DNA from: Streptomyces sp. SID486
Lineage (GTDB): Bacteria; Actinomycetota; Actinomycetes; Streptomycetales; Streptomycetaceae
DNA length: 64,000 nt
Direction of reading: 5' to 3'
Assembly (NCBI RefSeq): GCF_009865385.1
Contig: NZ_WWJT01000547.1
Coordinates: 1-64,000, forward strand
Shown here in pieces: positions 16,624 through 24,927 of the stretch. Numbering within the stretch: position 1 is the stretch's first letter; every line of letters starts with the position of its first letter. The position numbers were made by a program, and so were the translations under genes. The notes below the pieces were generated by a model. The model saw nothing but the letters and a program-made list of their open reading frames with translations, had not been told where the DNA came from and ran no database searches.

Positions 16624-19050
16624 ATGGCCGACAGCAGGATCCTGGTCGCGGTACCCCAGCATCCGCGCGCCGAGGGCGCCGCGGCGGAGCAGCTGCGCAA
16701 GATCCGGGACGCGGTGGAGGCGGCCGGCTTCGGCGTGCGCTGGGCGGTCACCGCCGAGGACGCCGACGCCGTCCTGCGGACCGAGGCGGGGCTGGCGGCG
16801 GCCCTGGTCGCCTGGGACCTGCCCGGGGACGGGACGCGGCGCGGTGGTGACGGGGGCGGGGCGCGGCCGGGTGGTGACGGGGACGGGGGCGCGCCCGTGC
16901 CGTCGGCGGGTGGTGACGGGGGCGGGGGCGCGCTCGTGCCGTCGGCGGGTGGTGACGGCCTGACGTCGGGCGGGGCCGCCGTACTGCGCCGGATCGGCCG
17001 GCGCTTCCGGGACCTGCCCGTGTTCCTGGTCATGGCCGAGGAGGGGGTGCGGGAACTGCCGCTGTGGGTGTCGGAGACGGTGGTCGGATACGTGTGGCCG
17101 CTGGAGGACACCCCGGGGTTCATCGCGGGCCGGATCACCAGTGCCGCCCGCGCCTACCGGGAGGACGTGCTGCCGCCGTTCTTCCGGGCGCTGCGCCGTT
17201 TCGACGACGCCCACGAGTACTCCTGGCACACCCCCGCCCACTCCGGGGGCGTCGCCTTCCTCAAGTCGCCCGCCGGACGCGCCTTCCACGACTACTTCGG
17301 TGAGCGGCTGCTGCGCTCCGACCTGTCGATCTCGGTGGAGGAGCTGGGCTCGCTCTTCGAGCACACCGGGCCGATCGGTGAGGCGGAACGCAACGCGGCC
17401 CGCGTCTTCGGCTCGGACCTCACCTACTTCGTGCTGCACGGCGACTCCACCTGCAACCGCGTGGTGGGCCACTTCAGTGTCACCCGTGACGAGCTGGCGC
17501 TGGTGGACCGCAACTGCCACAAGTCGGTGCTGCACGGTCTCGTGGTCTCCGGCGCCCGGCCCGTCCACCTCATCCCCACCCGCAACGGCTACGGTCTCGC
17601 CGGGCCCCTCCCGGCGGCCGAGCTGGCGGCGGAGTCGATCGCGGCCCGGATCGCGGCGCACCCGCTCGCCGAGGGTGCCGTCTCCCAGGACGCCCAGTAC
17701 GCGGTGCTCACCAACTCCACCTATGACGGCCTGAGTTACGATGCCGTACCCACCGCGCGGGCGCTCGCTGCCAGTACGCCGCGGGTGCACTTCGACGAGG
17801 CGTGGTTCGCCTACGCCCGCTTCCATCCGCTGTACGCGGGCCGGTACGGCATGTCCGTGGACGCCGCCGCCCTCCCCGGCCCGGACCGGCCGACGGTCTT
17901 CGCGACCCAGTCCACGCACAAGCTGCTGGCCGCGCTGTCGCAGTCGGCGATGGTGCACGTGCGGCCCGCTCCGCGGGCCCCGGTGGAGCACGACCGGTTC
18001 AACGAGGCCCTGATGATGCACGGCACCACGTCCCCCCTGTACCCGATGATCGCCTCGCTGGACGTGGCGACGGCGATGATGGACGGCCCGCAGGGCGAGT
18101 GGCTGCTGGACGAGGCGGTGACCGAGGCGATCCGCTTCCGGCAGGAGATGGTGCGGCTGGGACGGCGGATGGCGAGCGCCGGGGACCGGCCACCGTGGTT
18201 CTTCGGCGTCTGGCAGCCGGAGGAGGTCACCGACCCGGCGACGGGCGCGCGCCTGCCCTTCGACGAGGCGCCGGCCCGGCTGCTCGGCACGGAGCAGTCC
18301 TGCTGGCTGCTGGAGCCGGACGCCGCCTGGCACGGTTTCCCCGGGCTGACCGAGGGCCACTGCATGCTGGACCCGGTCAAGGTCACCCTGACCTGCCCCG
18401 GGATCACCGCCACCGGGGAGATGGCGGACGAGGGCATCCCGGCGCGCGTCCTGACGGCGTACCTCGCCACCCGCAACATCGTGGTCGAGAAGACGGACAC
18501 CTACACCACGCTGATCCTCTTCTCCATGGGCATCACCAAGGGCAAGTGGGGGACGCTGCTGGACGCCCTGATGGACTTCAAGGCCCTGTACGACGCGGAC
18601 GCCCCGCTCGGCCGCGTCCTGCCCGGGGCGGTGGCCGCGCACCCCCGCCGCTACGCCGGCCTGACCCTGCGCGGACTGTGCCGGCAGATGCACGACCAAC
18701 TGCGTTCCGTACGCCTGGTGGAGCTGCTGGACACGGCCTTCCAGCAGCTTCCGGAGCCGGTCTTCCCGCCGCAGCACTGCTATCAGCGGCTGGTGCGCGG
18801 CGGCACGGAACGGGTCCGTGTCGCCGACGCGGCGGACCGGGTGGCGGCGGCGATGGTCACGGTCACCCCGCCCGGCATCCCGGTCCTCATGCCGGGCGAG
18901 TCCACCGGCGCGCCGGACGGCCCCCTCCTGCGGTACCTCACCGCGCTGGAGACCTTCGACCGCCGCTTCCCCGGCTTCCGCAGCGAGACCCACGGCGTGA
19001 CGATCGACGAGGACAGCGGGGACTACGAGATCGAGTGCCTGCGCGGCTGA
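16624..19050 (+). CDS. Orn/Lys/Arg decarboxylase-family PLP enzyme
   Basis: 808-aa fold-type I decarboxylase. Residues 1-150 form the N-terminal wing/response-regulator-like domain, then the PLP domain with EYSWHTPAHSGGVAF, HGDSTCNRVV, the FDEAWFAYARFHPLY aspartate motif and QSTHKLLAALSQ with the PLP lysine at about Lys433, then the C-terminal domain. It would remove CO2 from arginine, lysine or ornithine to make a polyamine or agmatine; the substrate is not resolved. A Gly/Asp-rich repeat interrupts the wing domain at residues 70-119. Before the element inserted, its neighbourhood was much closer to glnA2, a glutamylpolyamine ligase. No strong ribosome site but ATG 16624 starts the family domain. 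Confidence 0.88.
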   Translation: MADSRILVAVPQHPRAEGAAAEQLRKIRDAVEAAGFGVRWAVTAEDADAVLRTEAGLAAALVAWDLPGDGTRRGGDGGGARPGGDGDGGAPVPSAGGDGGGGALVPSAGGDGLTSGGAAVLRRIGRRFRDLPVFLVMAEEGVRELPLWVSETVVGYVWPLEDTPGFIAGRITSAARAYREDVLPPFFRALRRFDDAHEYSWHTPAHSGGVAFLKSPAGRAFHDYFGERLLRSDLSISVEELGSLFEHTGPIGEAERNAARVFGSDLTYFVLHGDSTCNRVVGHFSVTRDELALVDRNCHKSVLHGLVVSGARPVHLIPTRNGYGLAGPLPAAELAAESIAARIAAHPLAEGAVSQDAQYAVLTNSTYDGLSYDAVPTARALAASTPRVHFDEAWFAYARFHPLYAGRYGMSVDAAALPGPDRPTVFATQSTHKLLAALSQSAMVHVRPAPRAPVEHDRFNEALMMHGTTSPLYPMIASLDVATAMMDGPQGEWLLDEAVTEAIRFRQEMVRLGRRMASAGDRPPWFFGVWQPEEVTDPATGARLPFDEAPARLLGTEQSCWLLEPDAAWHGFPGLTEGHCMLDPVKVTLTCPGITATGEMADEGIPARVLTAYLATRNIVVEKTDTYTTLILFSMGITKGKWGTLLDALMDFKALYDADAPLGRVLPGAVAAHPRRYAGLTLRGLCRQMHDQLRSVRLVELLDTAFQQLPEPVFPPQHCYQRLVRGGTERVRVADAADRVAAAMVTVTPPGIPVLMPGESTGAPDGPLLRYLTALETFDRRFPGFRSETHGVTIDEDSGDYEIECLRG
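16843..16958 (+). repeat. In-frame 39-bp repeats inside the decarboxylase gene
   Basis: GGTGGTGACGG recurs at 16843, 16870, 16909 and 16948. Copies at 16870 and 16909 are full 39-base units, encoding GGDGDGGAPVPSA and GGDGGGGALVPSA. The reading frame is kept. Number of copies probably varies between strains. Confidence 0.85.
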
Positions 19051-19155
19051 CCAGACCGGTGCCCGCCGGCCCGCCGGACTCGGGACCGCCGCGGTCGCCC
19101 GGATCCACGGGCACTGCGCCCGCCCGGATCCCGGGCGCCGCGGGTGCCGCCGGCG

Positions 19156-21918
19156 TCAGGGAGCCGGCCGCCCCGAACCGTTGCGGGGGCGGCGGGGAGG
19201 TCCCGGCCGGCGGCCGGCCGGCTCCTGCACCGGCAGACTCCAGGCCCGGCGTACCGACCGCAGAAGGGATCTCGCCGTGTACGGCGACACGGCGAGCTCC
19301 TGCCTGGCCTCCGCCAGCAGCTGCGGATCGCCGTCCGGGTGCGAACCGGCCCGCGCGCTGCGCCTGCTGAACCCTTCGGTACCGAAGATGTCCAACAGGG
19401 TCAGCGAGAAATAGGCGTAGGACGACGCCTCCAGCAGCAGCCGGGAAGTCGCCGCCTCCAGCTGCAGTCCGCCGCCGAAGAAGTCGAACTGCCGCCTGCC
19501 CTCCGCGAAGTCCGCGAGATCCCGGTGGATGGCGGACGCGTCCGTGGACCCCGACCTGAGGTGGGCCATGAGCCGCCGGAAGGACTCCAGCACGGGGCTG
19601 GCCTCCGCGGTCCATTCCTGCCGGCTCAGCAGCACGCGGAAACCCGACAGGGTCTCGTACAGTTCGTCCAGGATCAGCTTCCGGGAGATCTCCGACAGTT
19701 CCACCGCCCCGGTGTTCTTCTCGGTCTCCATGACGCGGCGGCCGTAGCGGACGAGATCCCGGGGAACACCGCCCGACAGGGCGTGCACCAGTTTCATGTA
19801 GGGCGGCGATATGCCGGGAGCCCGCTTCTGCAGGATCCTCATGGACTGGCCGAGCGTGCCGGGCTGCACGTGCACGACGTCGTCGAGCGAACTGTCGGTC
19901 GCGTCCCGGTACGGAAGACCTCTGCGCACGAACGCCGCCCCCACGTCCTCGGCCACCGAGACGAGGTAGTGGACGTGCGCGACCCCGAAGATCGCCTTGA
20001 TCTCGCTCAGGAAGGCGAGCGCCTGCGCGTCGCTGCCCAGCCGGTCGAGTTCGTCGATGGCGATGATCGTGCGCTTGTCCTGCAGGGACCTGGACAGGGC
20101 GATGCTCGCCAGCACGTCCCGGAAGTCCGCCACCAGTTCGGGGAAGTTCGGCGGGACGCTCGTCACCGCCGTCGCGTGCGAACTGCCGACGGAGACGAGC
20201 TGGGACGTGCCCAGATTCAGCGTGGAGGTCGTGCTCTGCACCGTCTGGAGTCGGTACAGCTGGTTGCGGCACTGCCGGACCAGCTGGGGTTCACCCGGTC
20301 TGGGCTTCCATTCTCCGAACTTGTACAGGGCGATGCCGGTCAGCGCCGAGAGGATGCGGAGCTGGTTGTCCTCGTCGGTGACCATGGCCCGCACGGCCGG
20401 AAAGTGGCGGCAGAGGAGGACCCCGCCGGCCAGGCACAGGATCCGGACCAGCCGGAGGACCGCCTTCTTCGGCACCTCCCACGGTCCGACGGACCACTCG
20501 CCCCGGCTGTCGCCGGGGTCCGCGACCCAGTACAGGAAGAAGCAGCCCACCACGGAGAAGGTGGCGACGTCGTCCCCGAGGAACCGGCCCCAGTTGCGCG
20601 CCAGTCCGGGGTCACGGAACAGGGAGACGACCGGCAGGACCACCAGGGTCGTGCCGAGCAGGAACGCTCCCAGGTCCCAGCCGTACCTGAGGGTCCGCAG
20701 GAGGTTCCGGTTCTTCCGGGACCTCCAGATCAGCACTCCCAGCAGGGCGATGGCCACACCCGCTCCGACGTTCTCGCCGTCCCACACCGCGCCCACGAGG
20801 TCCGCCGCGTCACCGGACAGGCGGTGCGTCTGCGACGTGAGCGACTTCCCGTGCTGCTGCTCCAGGGACCGGACCGCCGCGAAGGTGCCCAGTCCGATGA
20901 GGAGCAGCGCCGGAAGGGCGTAGGAGAGCCAGGTGGCGAGACGCTTCAGCCCCGGCACCGTCCGGCGCACGGCCCGCTGCGTCGCCGTGATGCGGGTGAA
21001 GTCGGGGACTCGGTACCCCTCGCTCTCGATGTAGCGCTCGCACAGGGCGGAGAACAGCGACAGGAGGAAGTCGTGCGGGGTGAACGTGGCCGGCGCCGCG
21101 GCGAACACCGAGAAGTCGTTCTCGGTGACGCAGTGCTCCAGCAGCGTGGTCTTGCCCGAGCCCCTGGGCCCGCAGACGGCGATGGTCCCACCGTCCATCT
21201 GCTCCATCTTCCGGGCGAGCTGCGCCGCTCCCGCGCTGTCGACGACGTACTGACGACTCGATGTCGTCCGGAAGCCGTCGTAGTTGTCCGGAAACAGGAG
21301 CTCGTCCGGGTCGTCGCCGAGGAGCGCGTCCAGCACGCGCTTGACCAGGGGCTGCACCCCGTTGGCGCGCAGATCCGCTTCCCAGGCGTTCCCCGCGAGA
21401 CGTGCCCGCAGCGCGAGGAACGTCTGTAAGGGGGTGTGGCAGACGAAACCGCCTGCCAGCATCAGCGTGCGTCTGCTCGGCGGATTCGTGAGCATCAGCA
21501 GAATCGACAGCGCGGTCACGGTGGCGGCCGTGTAGACGGCGACGTCGGGTCGGTTCTGCGACCACATCAGGAAGGACAGGAAGAGGAGGGCTATGGGAAA
21601 TCCGGACCTCCAGTTCCAGTCCATCTCCTGTGCGCGGTACTCCTGGCCGGCTTCGACCCGGCGCAACGCGGAAAGACGGCGGCGGAACTGCTCCAGTGTC
21701 TCCTCGCTCGGCTCCGTCGCGCGCGTGGCGTTGGACTCGGCGGCCATGGCGGAGCGGATGGCCTCGGCGTTGGCCCCCGGCCGCTTGCCCAGACGCCGGG
21801 AGATGTCCGGCTCCTCCAGGCACAGCTCCACGACCTTGCGGTAGATCTCCGCCTCGGTACGGTCTTCCCACACCACGCCGACCAGCCGCTCGTAGACCGA
21901 GCGGGTGTTCCCCACCAT
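19156..21918 (-). CDS. KAP-like P-loop NTPase with inserted membrane segments
   Basis: 920-aa protein with Walker A GPRGSGKT at residues 250-257 and Walker B TIIAIDELDRLG with Asp622-Glu623. Two hydrophobic segments lie before the P-loop (about 105-145). Five more (for example LLLIGLGTFAAV, AIALLGVLIW, VVGCFFLYWV) fall between Walker A and Walker B. Membrane helices inserted at that point are the mark of KAP NTPases, which are usually cytoplasmic ATPases tied to the membrane; several act in phage defence or signalling. ATG 21918 has GGGGGTGG upstream. The N-terminus (1-90) is helical and charged. The Arg-rich Pro tail (last 25 residues) is likely disordered. Function unproven. Confidence 0.72.
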   Translation of the reverse strand: MVGNTRSVYERLVGVVWEDRTEAEIYRKVVELCLEEPDISRRLGKRPGANAEAIRSAMAAESNATRATEPSEETLEQFRRRLSALRRVEAGQEYRAQEMDWNWRSGFPIALLFLSFLMWSQNRPDVAVYTAATVTALSILLMLTNPPSRRTLMLAGGFVCHTPLQTFLALRARLAGNAWEADLRANGVQPLVKRVLDALLGDDPDELLFPDNYDGFRTTSSRQYVVDSAGAAQLARKMEQMDGGTIAVCGPRGSGKTTLLEHCVTENDFSVFAAAPATFTPHDFLLSLFSALCERYIESEGYRVPDFTRITATQRAVRRTVPGLKRLATWLSYALPALLLIGLGTFAAVRSLEQQHGKSLTSQTHRLSGDAADLVGAVWDGENVGAGVAIALLGVLIWRSRKNRNLLRTLRYGWDLGAFLLGTTLVVLPVVSLFRDPGLARNWGRFLGDDVATFSVVGCFFLYWVADPGDSRGEWSVGPWEVPKKAVLRLVRILCLAGGVLLCRHFPAVRAMVTDEDNQLRILSALTGIALYKFGEWKPRPGEPQLVRQCRNQLYRLQTVQSTTSTLNLGTSQLVSVGSSHATAVTSVPPNFPELVADFRDVLASIALSRSLQDKRTIIAIDELDRLGSDAQALAFLSEIKAIFGVAHVHYLVSVAEDVGAAFVRRGLPYRDATDSSLDDVVHVQPGTLGQSMRILQKRAPGISPPYMKLVHALSGGVPRDLVRYGRRVMETEKNTGAVELSEISRKLILDELYETLSGFRVLLSRQEWTAEASPVLESFRRLMAHLRSGSTDASAIHRDLADFAEGRRQFDFFGGGLQLEAATSRLLLEASSYAYFSLTLLDIFGTEGFSRRSARAGSHPDGDPQLLAEARQELAVSPYTARSLLRSVRRAWSLPVQEPAGRRPGPPRRPRNGSGRPAP

Positions 21919-22198
21919 CAGCCACCCCCAGGTGGACGACGATGATAGGGGCCACGCCGCGGACGGGACAGCCCGCCGAAACCACGCACCGACGGGCGTC
22001 CCCCTCGACACAGTGCAGCCAGGCACGATTGTGGTCGCACCACTCCTGCACCTCTTGCCGCAACGCGCTCTTTGCTTCCTACTGCTCAAGCTTGGGCTTG
22101 CTGAGGCTTCGTCGGCAGGATCGCCGCCCCATGGCTGGGGCCGGAAAGCCGTGGACAGTCCGCGTCAGAAGGCCGTCCCTTCCAGCTCACCGAGGACT

Positions 22199-22654
22199 TC
22201 AGAGGGGCGTTTCAACGGTCCATCTTGTTCCAAAAAACCCGTTGTCCGGCTTGAGCTGAAGCGTGTTGGGTCCTGGGTTGCCATCGAGCAACCGCGGTCC
22301 ATTCGCCGCACTGAGGCAAGTGAAGATGAGTGAGTCTTCCGGCCCGTTAGAACGCAGCCACCTGGTGCCCGTGTTCGGCTCGTTGGTGTTTCGTACGAGT
22401 TGAATGGTACCGGTGAACGGATTCCCGTCGAGATAGCGGTCTTCGCTGAACGAGTCCAGAAGGTCAAAGAAGCTGGTGGGGTCCAGGTCCTGCATGCACA
22501 GGAAGGTGTACTGGTTGTTGCCGAGCGCGTTCATCTCCCACCGCGTACCGGGCTCATCCTTGTCCCTCAGGGTTGTTGCAGCAGCTTCCGGGATACCGGC
22601 GAGATAGTGCTTCCCGGGAAAGTCGGCTTTGCAGCGAAGATGCACCAGCGCCAT
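22199..22654 (-). CDS. Small beta-trefoil-like protein (three internal repeats)
   Basis: 151-aa cytoplasmic-type protein with no signal peptide. Three repeats can be aligned: KHYLAG..GTRWEM (about residues 15-41), RYLDGNP..TGTRWLR (73-101) and RLLDGNP..FGTRWTV (121-147). A ricin-like or fascin-like beta-trefoil is the natural reading. I recognise no family. Start ATG 22654 is preceded by GGGAG. Base composition is less GC-rich than the chromosome around it. It sits between the KAP-like NTPase and the element border; a ligand-binding or targeting role is possible. Confidence 0.55.
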   Translation of the reverse strand: MALVHLRCKADFPGKHYLAGIPEAAATTLRDKDEPGTRWEMNALGNNQYTFLCMQDLDPTSFFDLLDSFSEDRYLDGNPFTGTIQLVRNTNEPNTGTRWLRSNGPEDSLIFTCLSAANGPRLLDGNPGPNTLQLKPDNGFFGTRWTVETPL

Positions 22655-23036
22655 GGCGAGGCTCCCTTCCCTTTGACATATTCCAGCACAGGAAGATTTA
22701 TGTGGGAACTCAAGCACATCCTCACCCGCGAGAGTTTCGCCTCAACTACCAGGTTGGCTGGTTGCCGCCAGCTGCGCAACTCCCGGCCGGCCGTCGTGCG
22801 GAGCTGCGCCAGGAGAGAGCTATTCACCCCGAAAGGCATCAATTCCCGCAAGAGCTGTGCCGCTGAGTCGCCGAGAGGACCCTGTTCCCCTCGCCCAGCC
22901 GCCGACCCCTGCGCCGCCTCCATGAGCGCGAGCACTTCCTCGCCTTCGCGCCAACTGACGGACTGGAACGAAGTCTTGGGGCCGAGGCTCAGCACCTGCG
23001 ACGGCCCGGAGGCGGCCCAGGGCGGTGCCACAGCGT
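22655..23036. other. Unassigned stretch before the element border
   Basis: No gene is credible here. One minus-strand frame stays open from about 23163 through this stretch and has protein-like segments (ELMPFGVNSSLLAQLRTT, near 22800-22860), but it starts inside the displaced glnA2 end, has no ribosome site and overlaps the trefoil gene. It may be a relic of a protein whose 5' end is gone. Confidence 0.4.
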
Positions 23037-23065
23037 GGGGCCGACGGTCCGCGACCGTCGGCCCC
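23037..23065. terminator. Displaced glnA2 terminator copy
   Basis: Perfect 13-bp stem (GGGGCCGACGGTC / GACCGTCGGCCCC) with a 3-base loop, 35 bases past the displaced glnA2 stop codon. The same hairpin, with one mismatch, lies at 39806-39834 behind the intact gene. It is presumably the original chromosomal terminator of glnA2. Confidence 0.75.
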
Positions 23066-23099
23066 TGCGCCGAATCCGGAAGCCCTGCCTGACCTGCCC

Positions 23100-23187
23100 C
23101 TACAGCACCGGCAGGTTCTTGCGCAGCTCGAAGGCCGTCACCTCGGACCGGTACTCGTGCCACTCCGCGCGCTTGTTGCGCAGGAAG
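23100..23187 (-). pseudogene. Displaced 3' end of glnA2 (original chromosomal copy)
   Basis: Reading the minus strand from 23186 gives LRNKRAEWHEYRSEVTAFEL, then RKNLPVL and a stop. The intact gene ends LRNKRSEWEEYRSEV and the same tail, so only Ser/Ala and Glu/His differ while many third positions differ. Homology stops sharply at 23187. This is the stranded end left when the element inserted into glnA2; it has no start and makes no protein. Confidence 0.85.
23169..23187. repeat. Candidate att core, left end of the element
   Basis: The 19-base string GCGCTTGTTGCGCAGGAAG is identical here and at 39942-39960, and homology between the two ends stops immediately to its right. It is the most likely crossover site. 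A second identical string of 21 bases around the stop codon (23100-23120 and 39873-39893) is an alternative. Confidence 0.65.
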
Positions 23188-23386
23188 TGGCGTCGACCTG
23201 GACCGACCTCATGCGATCGTCGTCGGCGCAGCAGTGACCTGCGGTCGAGCGGTCATCGTCGGTCGTTGTTGGTTGCCAAGGGCCGCCCTCCGACGGCCCG
23301 CAGACGGCCCAGCTCGGCACTGCGGTCGCAAGGCTGGCTTCCCTGAAGACCGCCACCGAACAGGGCACATCCGCCACAATGGGCGC

Positions 23387-23701
23387 ATGACGCTGACACA
23401 GACCACGCGCAGGCGGCTATGGGCAGGCGGGGCAGCGCTTGGGGCCGTGATGGTGGCAATGGGCGCTTATTTCTTGCATGTTGGCCTGGACCAGTCCAAC
23501 AAGGTCGCCGGAGTCTCAGGGCCATTTCTCGCACTGATCGGAATTGGCCTTTCATGGGTATCAACTATACAGGCCCGCTCAACACCTGGGAGCTCTCAGA
23601 CTCCCACAAGGCAATCACAAAGCAGCGGAAGCAACTCAGTCAACATTCAGTCCACTAACGATATCAACATTGGAAACAACAATAAGTTTGGCGGGCGCTA
23701 A
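23387..23701 (+). CDS. Small membrane protein with Asn-rich C-terminus
   Basis: 104-aa protein with two hydrophobic segments (residues 12-32 and 43-60) and a Ser/Gln/Asn-rich tail SNSVNIQSTNDINIGNNNK. The tail resembles the short beta-type INIG motifs found at the start of the next protein (ARQINIG). Its stop overlaps that gene's ATG as TAATG, so they are coupled. Codon use is AT-richer than the chromosome, especially from 23540 on, which points to recent transfer. No ribosome site is obvious at ATG 23387. Function unknown; probably the membrane partner of the downstream protein. Confidence 0.65.
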   Translation: MTLTQTTRRRLWAGGAALGAVMVAMGAYFLHVGLDQSNKVAGVSGPFLALIGIGLSWVSTIQARSTPGSSQTPTRQSQSSGSNSVNIQSTNDINIGNNNKFGGR

Positions 23702-24726
23702 TGTGGCAGAGACAGAAGGCCGGAGAAAACTCAGCCCTGCTTCAAGCGAGACAGATCAACATTGGTGTGGGCGTCGAGGATGTCGAGTACATCTCCACAA
23801 AGATGGCCATGGAGGTCTTTTCGGCCCACTCCAGAGATGCCTTCCAGCTGATGGCGGAGCGAGTCGAAACGTTCGCACGTACCTACGTTGACCAGATTTT
23901 GCTCGAATCCCCTGAAGCCATCGAGAACATCAAGGACCCAGGCGTTCAGGCAGCAATTTTGGATGCAGAGTCAGCCTACGCTAAGAGCGGAGACGACGAC
24001 CTAGGCGCCCTTCTGGTCGACATTCTGACCAAGAGAACGTCGATTATGGATAGGAACGTTGCACAGCTCGCACTTTCCGAGTCTATCCATGTAGCACAAA
24101 AACTCACAGCGCAGCAGTACTCATCAATGTCCTTGATTTTCTTGCTGCGACACGTCAAGTTCGGCGCGCCGAGCCTCAAGGTCCTGCATCAGAGGTTGCG
24201 CGAAAATCTGGACCCAGTGGCCGCAGAGGCCACTATCACCGGAGCAGACGCACAACACCTAATTGCCACCGGGTGCGCGATCCTCCTGCCCATTTCTCAG
24301 TCTATCCCCGAAGCCATCTCCGGTACATACCCAGGATTCTTTTGCATGGGCCTGGAATCCGACAACCCTGCCGTCAGAGATTTGCCAGCCTCCTACTTCC
24401 AAACATGCATTAGGGATCCCAATAAGGTGCAGGTTGGCTGCGTAGATGAGCAAGCCCTCTCGGTATTGACGGAACAGAATGGAGCTAGCGCATCAGAGAT
24501 TGAAACTCTCAAAGGTCTGCTAAAGGCAAATCCGATGAGTCACGACGACCTAATCAAGGAGCTTATAGCCGTTGCGCCAAATATGCAGTCGGTGGAAGAA
24601 AAATGGAGTAAGACGCTTTTCCCGCAGCTAAGCCTTACTTCGGTGGGCTTGGTTCTCGCCCACTCAAATCTCCTTAGGCTGACAGAGGGCAGATTCGACG
24701 CTCCCCTGGAGGTCTTCCTTTCGTAG
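23701..24726 (+). CDS. LPO_1073/Vpar_1526-family protein
   Basis: 341-aa soluble, mostly helical protein. Features I associate with this widespread but uncharacterised family are present: an MWQ start with a short N-terminal beta segment (QARQINIGVG), IKDPGVQAAILDAESAYAKSG, a GDDDLGALLVDILTKRT segment, and LTAQQYSSMSLIFLL. No enzymatic motif is evident. Start ATG 23701 overlaps the upstream stop. The gene is clearly AT-richer than its neighbours and is accessory cargo at the left end of the element. Co-translation with a membrane protein and location suggest a two-part, possibly defensive, system; that is inference. Confidence 0.75.
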   Translation: MWQRQKAGENSALLQARQINIGVGVEDVEYISTKMAMEVFSAHSRDAFQLMAERVETFARTYVDQILLESPEAIENIKDPGVQAAILDAESAYAKSGDDDLGALLVDILTKRTSIMDRNVAQLALSESIHVAQKLTAQQYSSMSLIFLLRHVKFGAPSLKVLHQRLRENLDPVAAEATITGADAQHLIATGCAILLPISQSIPEAISGTYPGFFCMGLESDNPAVRDLPASYFQTCIRDPNKVQVGCVDEQALSVLTEQNGASASEIETLKGLLKANPMSHDDLIKELIAVAPNMQSVEEKWSKTLFPQLSLTSVGLVLAHSNLLRLTEGRFDAPLEVFLS

Positions 24727-24765
24727 GAGTGACGAACAGAACCTAGGTACCAGGTCGGCTGCACA

Positions 24766-24826
24766 GCGCCGCCCAGCGTGCAGGGACCCGGACACTCTGT
24801 CCGGGTCCCTGCACGCTGGGCGGCGC
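24766..24826. terminator. 29-bp perfect stem hairpin containing GACCCGGA
   Basis: Arms 24766-24794 and 24798-24826 pair perfectly over 29 bases around a CTC loop, ending the LPO_1073-like gene. The central part (GGGACCCGGACA / TGTCCGGGTCCC) is shared with the hairpin at 26756-26784. The octamer GACCCGGA on each strand equals the TraB recognition sequence I recall for plasmid pSVH1, so a transfer role is an alternative to termination. Confidence 0.75.
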
Positions 24827-24927
24827 ACCCTTACTTAAGGCCTTCGACAAGCAAAGCTAACTACCTGCCCAACCGACGGCTCTGTACTGTGAGTCAGGCC
24901 CCTACCGCCCGCAGGAGGCAGCACGCA

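Noticed and set aside
16459-18993. Minus-strand 844-codon frame opposite the decarboxylase
   Set aside because: Shadow frame; no ribosome site, no domain, repeats translate as low-complexity.
22010-22063. Start of a different minus-strand protein (RQEVQEWCDHNRAWLH)
   Set aside because: In-frame TAG lies just upstream and the frame enters the NTPase gene as a shadow.
21919-22089. N-terminal extension of the KAP-like NTPase to 977 residues
   Set aside because: Extra residues are Cys/Arg/Ser-rich with no ribosome site; GGGGGTGG before ATG 21918 supports the shorter form.
24766-24826. CRISPR repeat
   Set aside because: Only one other copy of the core exists, almost 2 kb away, with genes between. 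No spacer array.
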